From contig DXXG01000028.1 in NCBI GenBank assembly GCA_019416455.1, forward strand, positions 248,001 to 312,000: 64,000 bases of DNA, written 5' to 3'. Shown piece by piece: positions 58,501 through 64,000 of this stretch. This stretch comes from Clostridiales bacterium (lineage in GTDB: Bacteria > Bacillota > Clostridia > Oscillospirales > Acutalibacteraceae). Position 1 is the first letter of the stretch, and the number at the start of each line of letters is the position of its first letter. The notes beneath the pieces are model-generated. The model was not told the DNA's origin. It was given only the letters and a program-made list of their open reading frames with translations, and made no database searches. Both the position numbers and the translations under genes were made by a program.

Positions 58501-59204
58501 GGGCAAACAGGCACAGCGTCCAGCACCATCCACTCGGGGCGGTTGCCGGAAACGCGGAACGCCTCTACCACTTCCAGACGCTTCAGGATGCGGACACGCT
58601 TCTGACCGGAAGCGGTCTCCAGCTCTTCTTTAAGCTCCTGGCTGGTCTTTTCCACGTCGATCTCGGAGAGCAGCTTCTTGATGGCCTCAGCGCCCATGCC
58701 AGCCTCGAAATCGTCCTCGTATTTTTCACGCAGGTCACGATACTCCTTCTCGGTGAGGGTCTGCATTTTGGACAGTTCCCGCACGTTGCCGGGGTTGGTG
58801 ACAATATACATGGAGAAGTACAGCACCCGCTCCAGAACACGGGGAGACAGGTCCAGAATCAGACCCATCCGGGAGGGGATGCCCTTGAAATACCAAATGT
58901 GAGACACAGGAGCCGCCAATTCAATATGGCCCATGCGCTCCCGGCGCACCTTGCTCCGGGTGACCTCCACGCCGCAGCGGTCGCAGATCTTGCCCTTATA
59001 GCGGATGCGCTTATACTTGCCGCAGTGGCACTCCCAGTCCTTGGTAGGCCCGAAGATGCGCTCGCAGAACAGACCATCCCGCTCAGGCTTCAGGGTGCGG
59101 TAGTTGATGGTCTCGGGCTTTTTGACCTCGCCGTGGGACCACTCGCGGATCTGGTCGGGAGAAGCCAGGCCGATCTTGATCGATTCAAAGGTGTTAAATT
59201 CCAT
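55527..59204 (-). CDS. rpoC: RNA polymerase beta' subunit
   Basis: A 1,225-residue subunit. N-terminal zinc finger [20 protein letters not shown] near residue 60, clamp, the catalytic [16 protein letters not shown] near 450 with three magnesium-binding aspartates, [47 protein letters not shown], a second zinc site with [13 protein letters not shown] near 860, and the trigger region [16 protein letters not shown] near 905 are intact. The last about 60 residues are highly acidic (runs such as [19 protein letters not shown]), beyond the usual end. The start has AAGGGAGAAA with spacing about 8. It follows rpoB by 18 bases. Confidence 0.98.
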   Translation of the reverse strand: [1225 protein letters not shown]

Positions 59205-59222
59205 ATCTGTGTTTCTCCCTTC

Positions 59223-62200
59223 TTAAATCAAATCGTCGTCGTCACCGCTGCCAAAGTCGAAATCGTCGTCCTCATAGCCGTCGTCCTCGTCCTCAAGCAG
59301 GGGCTCGCCGTCGGCGTCTTCCATGGAATATCCGTCCAGATCGTCGGCCACGTTCTGCTCATCGAACACGCCGTCGTCATGATGGAAGCCCATATCGTCA
59401 TCGTCGTCGAAGTTCTGTTTCAGGTCGATCTCCTGATTGTCCTTATCCAGCACCTTTACATCCAGACCCAGAGACTGGAGTTCCTTAATGAGCACCTTGA
59501 AGGACTCGGGGATGCCGGGCTTGGGAATGTTCTGGCCCTTGACGATCGCCTCGTAGGTCTTGACACGGCCCACAACGTCGTCAGACTTGACGGTGAGGAT
59601 CTCCTGCAGAGTATAAGCCGCACCGTAAGCCTCCAGGGCCCACACTTCCATCTCACCGAAACGCTGGCCGCCGAACTGAGCTTTACCGCCCAGAGGCTGC
59701 TGAGTGACCAAGGAGTAGGGACCAGTGGAACGAGCATGGATCTTATCGTCTACCAGATGGTGGAGCTTCAAATAGTACATATAGCCCACAGTGACGGGGT
59801 TATCAAAATATTCGCCGGTACGGCCGTCGCGGAGCCAGAACTTGCCGTCCTCGTTGAGGCCGCCCATACGGAAAGCTTCACGGATGTCGGCTTCGTGAGC
59901 GCCGTCGAACACGGGGGTCATGATCTTCCAGCCCAGAGTCTTAGCGGCCATGCCCAGATGGACTTCCAGCACCTGACCGATGTTCATACGGGAAGGCACG
60001 CCCAGGGGGTTCAGCACGATATCCAGGGGAGTACCATCAGGCAGGAAGGGCATTTCCTCTTCCGGCAGGATCCGGGACACAACACCCTTGTTACCATGGC
60101 GGCCGGCCATCTTATCGCCCACGGAGATCTTACGCTTCTGAGCGATATAGCAGCGCACCACTTTGTTGACGCCGGGAGACAGCTCGTCGTGGCTGTTCTC
60201 TCTGGTGAACACCTTCACGTCCACCACCACGCCGTACTCGCCGTGAGGCACACGGAGAGAGGTGTCGCGGACTTCCCGAGCCTTCTCACCGAAGATGGCG
60301 CGGAGCAGCCGCTCTTCCGCGGTGAGCTCAGTTTCGCCCTTGGGAGTAACCTTACCAACCAGGATGTCGCCGGCACGAACGTCGGCGCCCACCCGGATGA
60401 TGCCCCGGTCATCCAGATCGCGGAGCAGTTCCTCGTTCACGTTGGGGATATCCCGAGTGATCTCCTCCGGCCCCAGCTTGGTGTCACGGGCTTCGATCTC
60501 GTACTCCTCGATATGGATAGAGGTGTACACGTCGTTGCGCACGATCTTCTCGTTGAGCAGGACGGCGTCCTCGTAGTTGTAACCTTCCCAGGTCATGAAG
60601 CCGATGAGGGCGTTCTTACCCAGGCTGATCTCGCCGTTCTTGATAGCGGGACCGTCGGCGATCACGTCGCCTTCCTCCACCCGCTCGCCCACGGAAACCA
60701 CGGGCACCTGGTTGATGCAGGTGCTCTGGTTGGAGCGCATGAACTTGATGATCTCATAGTCGTCAATGTCGCCGTTATCAGCGGTGACACGGACCAGGTT
60801 GGCGCTGACGGACTTCACCACGCCTGCACGCTTTGCCAGCACGCACACGCCGGAGTCCACACCAGCCTTATATTCCATGCCGGTACCCACGATGGGACTC
60901 TCAGTGCGAAGCAGCGGCACAGCCTGCTTCTGCATGTTGGAACCCATCAGTGCGCGGTTGGCATCGTCGTTTTCCAGGAAGGGAATCATGGCAGTTGCCA
61001 CGGAAACAACCATCCGGGGAGAAATATCCATGTAATCGGCCTTGGAAGCGGGCACTTCCACGAATTCGTCCTTGTGACGGCCGACCACTCGGCTGTGGAC
61101 AAAGTGTCCTTCCTCATCCAGAGGCTCGTTGGCCTGAGCCACGATGAATTCGTCCTCCATGTCGGCGGTCATGTAAACCACTTCGTCGGTGACACGGCCG
61201 GTCTCCTTGTCCACCTTCCGGTAGGGAGTCTCGATGAAACCGTACTCGTTGATCCGGGCGAACGTAGCCAAATAAGAGATCAGACCGATGTTAGGACCTT
61301 CGGGAGTCTCGATGGGGCACATACGGCCATAGTGGGTGTAGTGCACGTCACGGACTTCGAAAGATGCGCGGTCACGGGACAGACCGCCAGGTCCCAGAGC
61401 GGACAGACGCCGCTTGTGAGTCAGCTCGGACAGGGGGTTGGTCTGGTCCATGAACTGGGACAGAGGCGAGGAACCGAAGAACTCCTTGATGGCTGCCACC
61501 ACAGGCCGGATATTGATCAGGCTGTGGGGAGTCAGGGTCTCCAGATCCTGAGCCTGCAGGGTCATACGCTCACGGATCACACGCTCCAAACGGGAGAAGC
61601 CGATGCGGAACTGGTTCTGGAGCAGCTCGCCCACAGAACGGATACGCCGGTTGCCCAAGTGGTCGATGTCGTCGGTGGTGCCCAGACCCACGGCCAGGCA
61701 GTTCATATAGTTGATGGAAGAGAAAATGTCATCCACAGTGATGTGGTTGGGGATCAGGTCCGCATAACGGGCGCGGAGCATCTCCTTCAGCTCTTCCTCG
61801 CTCTGAGCGGCTTCCAGGATCTCAGCCAGCACGCGATAGCAGACACGCTCGTTGATGCCGCACTCAGCCTTGGCGTCGAAATCCACATACTTCTGGATGT
61901 CCACCATGCCGTTGGAGAGGATCTTCACCTCTTTGTCGTTGAGGGTGACCACAACCTCCATCACACCGGCATCGTCCATAGCGTCGGCCATTTCCTTGGT
62001 GACGGTGTCGCCGGCATCGGCCATCATCTCACCAGTGGAGGGGTTGGCTACGGGACGGGCCAGCACCTGGCCTACCAGGCGGCCTTCCAGACGCAGCTTC
62101 TTGTTGTATTTATAACGGCCCACACGGGAAAGGTCATACCGACGAGGGTCGAAGAACAGACCATGGATATGGGCCTGAGCGCTCTCGATGGTGGGAGGCT

Positions 62201-62933
62201 CGCTGGGACGCAGTTTGCGGTAGATCTCAAACAGCGCCTCTTCCATGGTTTTACAGGTATCTTTCTCGATGGTGGCGCGAATCCTATCGTCATCACCGAA
62301 GAAATCCAAGATCTCCTGATCGGTGCCAAGGCCCAGGCAGCGGATGAACACCGTGATGGGGATCTTCCGGTTTTTATCGATGCGCACGTAGAACACATCG
62401 TTTACGTCGTTTTCATATTCCAGCCAGGCGCCCCGGTTAGGGATGATGGTGGAACTGAACAGCTCTTTGCCGGAGCGGTCGTAGTCCATCTTATAGTATA
62501 CACCGGGAGAACGCACCAACTGGGAGACGATCACACGCTCGGCGCCGTTGATGACGAAGGTGCCGCTGGGAGTCATCAGAGGGAAGTCGCCCATGAACAC
62601 TTCGGACTCCTTGATCTCTCCGGTCTCCTTGTTCAGCAGGCGCGCAGTCACCCGAAGGGCCGCCGCGTAAGTGGCATCCCGCTCCTTGCACTCGGACACG
62701 CTGTAATTGGGCTTATCGTCGAGCTTGTAACTTACGAAATCGAGCACTAAGTTGTTGTTGAAGTCAGTAATGCCCGAAACGTCCTTGAAGACCTCTCTCA
62801 GGCCCTCTGTGAGGAACCAGTCATAGGAATTCTTCTGGATCTCAATGAGGTTCGGCATTTTCAAGACTTCCTCGATCTTGCCAAAGCTCATTCGAGTATT
62901 CTTGCCCAATTGAACCGGTTTTACATTCACCAT
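59223..62933 (-). CDS. rpoB: RNA polymerase beta subunit
   Basis: A 1,236-residue subunit. The rifampicin pocket reads SQFMDQTNPLSELTHKRRLS followed by ALGPGGLSRDRASFEVRDVH, with the Asp, His and Ser of the main resistance sites unchanged; Pro stands where E. coli has Gln510. SVGDKMAGRHGNKGVVSRI and GGKAQFGGQRFGEMEVWALEAYGAAYTLQEILTVKSDD are intact near the C terminus. The last about 65 residues, after LDKDNQEIDLKQNF, are mostly Asp and Glu. The start is chosen at MVNVKPVQLGKN; GGAG lies 12 bases away, so a slightly different start is possible. It has its own promoter. Confidence 0.97.
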   Translation of the reverse strand: MVNVKPVQLGKNTRMSFGKIEEVLKMPNLIEIQKNSYDWFLTEGLREVFKDVSGITDFNNNLVLDFVSYKLDDKPNYSVSECKERDATYAAALRVTARLLNKETGEIKESEVFMGDFPLMTPSGTFVINGAERVIVSQLVRSPGVYYKMDYDRSGKELFSSTIIPNRGAWLEYENDVNDVFYVRIDKNRKIPITVFIRCLGLGTDQEILDFFGDDDRIRATIEKDTCKTMEEALFEIYRKLRPSEPPTIESAQAHIHGLFFDPRRYDLSRVGRYKYNKKLRLEGRLVGQVLARPVANPSTGEMMADAGDTVTKEMADAMDDAGVMEVVVTLNDKEVKILSNGMVDIQKYVDFDAKAECGINERVCYRVLAEILEAAQSEEELKEMLRARYADLIPNHITVDDIFSSINYMNCLAVGLGTTDDIDHLGNRRIRSVGELLQNQFRIGFSRLERVIRERMTLQAQDLETLTPHSLINIRPVVAAIKEFFGSSPLSQFMDQTNPLSELTHKRRLSALGPGGLSRDRASFEVRDVHYTHYGRMCPIETPEGPNIGLISYLATFARINEYGFIETPYRKVDKETGRVTDEVVYMTADMEDEFIVAQANEPLDEEGHFVHSRVVGRHKDEFVEVPASKADYMDISPRMVVSVATAMIPFLENDDANRALMGSNMQKQAVPLLRTESPIVGTGMEYKAGVDSGVCVLAKRAGVVKSVSANLVRVTADNGDIDDYEIIKFMRSNQSTCINQVPVVSVGERVEEGDVIADGPAIKNGEISLGKNALIGFMTWEGYNYEDAVLLNEKIVRNDVYTSIHIEEYEIEARDTKLGPEEITRDIPNVNEELLRDLDDRGIIRVGADVRAGDILVGKVTPKGETELTAEERLLRAIFGEKAREVRDTSLRVPHGEYGVVVDVKVFTRENSHDELSPGVNKVVRCYIAQKRKISVGDKMAGRHGNKGVVSRILPEEEMPFLPDGTPLDIVLNPLGVPSRMNIGQVLEVHLGMAAKTLGWKIMTPVFDGAHEADIREAFRMGGLNEDGKFWLRDGRTGEYFDNPVTVGYMYYLKLHHLVDDKIHARSTGPYSLVTQQPLGGKAQFGGQRFGEMEVWALEAYGAAYTLQEILTVKSDDVVGRVKTYEAIVKGQNIPKPGIPESFKVLIKELQSLGLDVKVLDKDNQEIDLKQNFDDDDDMGFHHDDGVFDEQNVADDLDGYSMEDADGEPLLEDEDDGYEDDDFDFGSGDDDDLI

Positions 62934-62973
62934 TTGGTTCAGCCACTCCAATCCTTTTAGTTTTGAATTGCCC

Positions 62974-62999
62974 GCGGCCCCGCCGTTTCCGGCCGCCGC
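62974..62999 (-). promoter_or_regulatory. GC-rich hairpin in the rpoB leader
   Basis: Minus strand GCGGC-GG-CCG-GAAA-CGG-CGGG-GCCGC forms a stem with a small internal loop, about 40 bases before the rpoB start in a leader of roughly 195 bases. Role unknown. Confidence 0.35.
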
Positions 63000-63135
63000 T
63001 TCCCAACTTCCAGGGAAAGAGCATTTTCCACAAAAAAACACATTTTTTCATTCCGTGCTTGATTCTTAACGAACCATGTGCTATACTTGAAAAAACGGTT
63101 TTGGGATACTCCTACCCATGATGATGCAGTATATT

Positions 63136-63164
63136 AGTATAATGCAACATTTTTCTTTTGTCAA
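63136..63164 (-). promoter_or_regulatory. Promoter of rpoBC
   Basis: Minus strand TTGACA, 17-base spacer, TATACT. rpoBC therefore has its own promoter here rather than depending on rplJL. Confidence 0.75.
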
Positions 63165-63182
63165 GTGGCTTTTGTAAAGTTT

Positions 63183-63205
63183 TCCGCCTTTGAGGCGGAT
63201 TTTTC
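63183..63205 (+). terminator. Plus-oriented terminator-like hairpin without a plus-strand gene
   Basis: TCCGCC-TTTGA-GGCGGA followed by TTTTTC. No coding region reads into it on the plus strand, so it could stop antisense transcripts from across rpoB. The stem has only six pairs. Confidence 0.35.
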
Positions 63206-63238
63206 TTTTTCCGGAAAGTTTCGCTCCTCAAAACGCGG

Positions 63239-63275
63239 AAAAAAGGACCTCTCCCCTGCTCGTGGGGAAAGGTCC
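63239..63275 (-). terminator. Intrinsic terminator after the Rrf2 gene
   Basis: Minus strand GGACCTTTCCCC pairs with GGGGAGAGGTCC, one wobble, followed by six T residues. Confidence 0.9.
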
Positions 63276-63282
63276 CTTTTAT

Positions 63283-63717
63283 TTATGTTGCCTTTTCCCC
63301 GTCCTCACAGCCGCAGGAACAGGGCTCTTTGGCGCAGATCATGGCAAAGGTGTAGGAATCCAGCTCGCGCCGGACGTCTTGGGAGATCTTCTCGTATATG
63401 GTGTGCAGACGGCAATGTTCCCGGCCGCAGCTATACTCCTCTTTTTGGCAGCGGCTGAGCATGTAGGGCCCTTCCACCAGTTCGATGACCTGCCGCAGGG
63501 TGATCTCCTCCGGAGGTTTCGCCAGGGTGTATCCCCCTTTCGCCCCCTTAAAAGAGCAGACGAAGCCCTCGGCCACCAGTTCCCGCAGAATCTTCAGGGA
63601 AAACCGCAGAGGGATCTGGGTCTCCTCCGAGATACGCCGGGCGTCCCGGCGTTCCGGGTGCTTGGTCAGGTATTCCACGATCCGGACCGCGTAATCCGCC
63701 TCCAATGTCATTACCAT
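63283..63717 (-). CDS. Rrf2 family transcriptional regulator with cysteine cluster
   Basis: A 144-residue winged-helix regulator. The N-terminal part MVMTLEADYAVRIVEYLTKHPERRDARRISEETQIPLRFSLKILREL is the Rrf2 DNA-binding fold, with GGYTLAKPPEEITLRQVIELVEG after it. Three cysteines (SRCQKEEYSCGREHCRLH, spacing C-x6-C-x4-C) match the Fe-S-binding loop of IscR/RsrR-like members, although spacing differs from IscR. The C-terminal tail adds four more cysteines (CAKEPCSCGC). It probably senses Fe-S status or redox. The start could be this ATG or the one two codons later; the ribosome site GTGGAG is about 11 bases away. It sits between the sigma factor gene and rpoB. Confidence 0.9.
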   Translation of the reverse strand: MVMTLEADYAVRIVEYLTKHPERRDARRISEETQIPLRFSLKILRELVAEGFVCSFKGAKGGYTLAKPPEEITLRQVIELVEGPYMLSRCQKEEYSCGREHCRLHTIYEKISQDVRRELDSYTFAMICAKEPCSCGCEDGEKAT

Positions 63718-63789
63718 AAAAATCTAAACTCCACTGTGTTAAAGGACGGCGCCCTACCGCCCGATGCTTTTCTTCGTACCCTGAAGGAA

Positions 63790-64000
63790 TTAATCCAGGA
63801 AATCCTTCAGCTTTTTGCTGCGGCTGGGATGACGCAGCTTCCGCAGCGCTTTCGCCTCGATCTGCCGGATGCGCTCTCGAGTGACGTTGAACTCTTTGCC
63901 CACTTCTTCCAGCGTGCGGGACCGGCCATCCTCCAGGCCGAACCGCAGGCGCAGCACCTTTTCCTCACGAGGAGTGAGAGAGTCCAGCACACTGCCCAGG
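63790..64000 (-). CDS. rpoD: Primary sigma factor RpoD/SigA, 3' end only
   Basis: About 69 codons are present; the 5' part lies beyond the window. The visible end, LGSVLDSLTPREEKVLRLRFGL, then RSRTLEEVGKEFNVTRERIRQIEAKALRKLRHPSRSKKLKDFLD, is region 4.2 of the housekeeping sigma factor, which recognises the -35 element. The motif VTRERIRQIEAKALRKLRHPSRS is diagnostic of the primary, not an alternative, sigma. It is placed before the Rrf2 gene and rpoB on the same strand, 72 bases from Rrf2. Confidence 0.95.
   Translation of the reverse strand, partial: LGSVLDSLTPREEKVLRLRFGLEDGRSRTLEEVGKEFNVTRERIRQIEAKALRKLRHPSRSKKLKDFLD

Noticed and set aside
61300..61520. Rifampicin-resistance genotype in rpoB
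   Set aside because: The Asp, His and Ser of the main resistance sites are sensitive-type; the only difference noted is Pro at the E. coli Gln510 position, which I cannot show to matter.
55251..62750. A 2,499-codon plus-strand open frame opposite rpoC and rpoB
   Set aside because: It is exactly in phase with the sense codons, has low-complexity His/Val/Leu/Gly-rich content and no ribosome site; it results from avoidance of TTA, CTA and TCA codons.

Overview
The window looks like one 64-kb piece of a spore-forming, anaerobic, moderately G+C-rich Gram-positive chromosome, most likely a gut-type clostridium of the Oscillospiraceae/Ruminococcaceae kind. The evidence is a pyruvate:ferredoxin oxidoreductase, an S-box (SAM-I) riboswitch, sporulation genes (yabP, yabQ, dpaA, dpaB, a PdaA-like deacetylase), HemZ, a DUF6483 protein, strong AGGAGG-type ribosome sites and TTGACA/TATAAT promoters. 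The species assignment is inference. I see no tRNA, rRNA, CRISPR array, transposase, phage gene or plasmid function. The stretch is ordinary core chromosome with small accessory transport and resistance modules.

Layout. 1-2.5 kb: 5' two-thirds of a pyruvate:ferredoxin oxidoreductase gene (minus). 2.7-5.6 kb: CBS-domain membrane protein and MATE exporter operon (plus). 5.6-7.5 kb: a 55-residue protein, a Crp/Fnr regulator and a membrane-anchored protein of unknown function. 7.7-10.1 kb: two-gene ABC exporter operon behind two perfect dyads. 10.1-12.3 kb: a nim-like flavoprotein and second MATE exporter behind a structured leader with its own intrinsic terminator. 12.4-14.8 kb: acetyltransferase, rRNA methyltransferase and hibernation factor. 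14.9-20.1 kb: a fumarase alpha subunit, then the conserved yabM-like/hup/yabO/yabP/yabQ/divIC/yabR sporulation and division cluster. 20.2-21.2 kb: DUF2089 protein plus small membrane protein behind a 17-bp perfect inverted repeat, and a zinc-ribbon protein. 21.4-28.1 kb: recJ-relA-hemZ-nucleoside kinase operon. 28.2-33.6 kb: amidohydrolase, two FAD proteins and a polysaccharide deacetylase. 33.8-37.7 kb: two-component system, acetyltransferase and lipoprotein. 37.7-45.8 kb: O-acetylhomoserine sulfhydrylase, dipicolinate synthase AB, murC, DUF6483, HAD phosphatase, MreB and acetyltransferase. 45.8-50.6 kb: recD2, riboswitch-controlled metK and a membrane-bound HTH regulator. 50.7-64 kb: tuf, fusA, rpsG, rpsL, rpoC and rpoB (all minus), an Rrf2 regulator and the 3' end of the primary sigma factor gene.

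How the parts fit together. The right end is an information-processing block with RNA polymerase beta, beta' and sigma plus translation factors S12, S7, EF-G and EF-Tu close together. Sporulation functions appear at several loci (cortex/coat yabPQ, dipicolinate synthesis dpaAB, cortex deacetylase), two of them with promoter-like sequences resembling mother-cell sigma sites. Methionine metabolism appears as metY and metK, the latter behind a complete SAM riboswitch.

No clearly new multi-gene system was found. The best candidates for undescribed biology are regulatory: the unassigned structured leader of the nim/MATE operon, the palindromic promoter of the DUF2089 pair, and the paired dyads before the ABC exporter. 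All coordinates and motifs were read by eye. Fold energies, homology searches and lineage frequencies were not computed.
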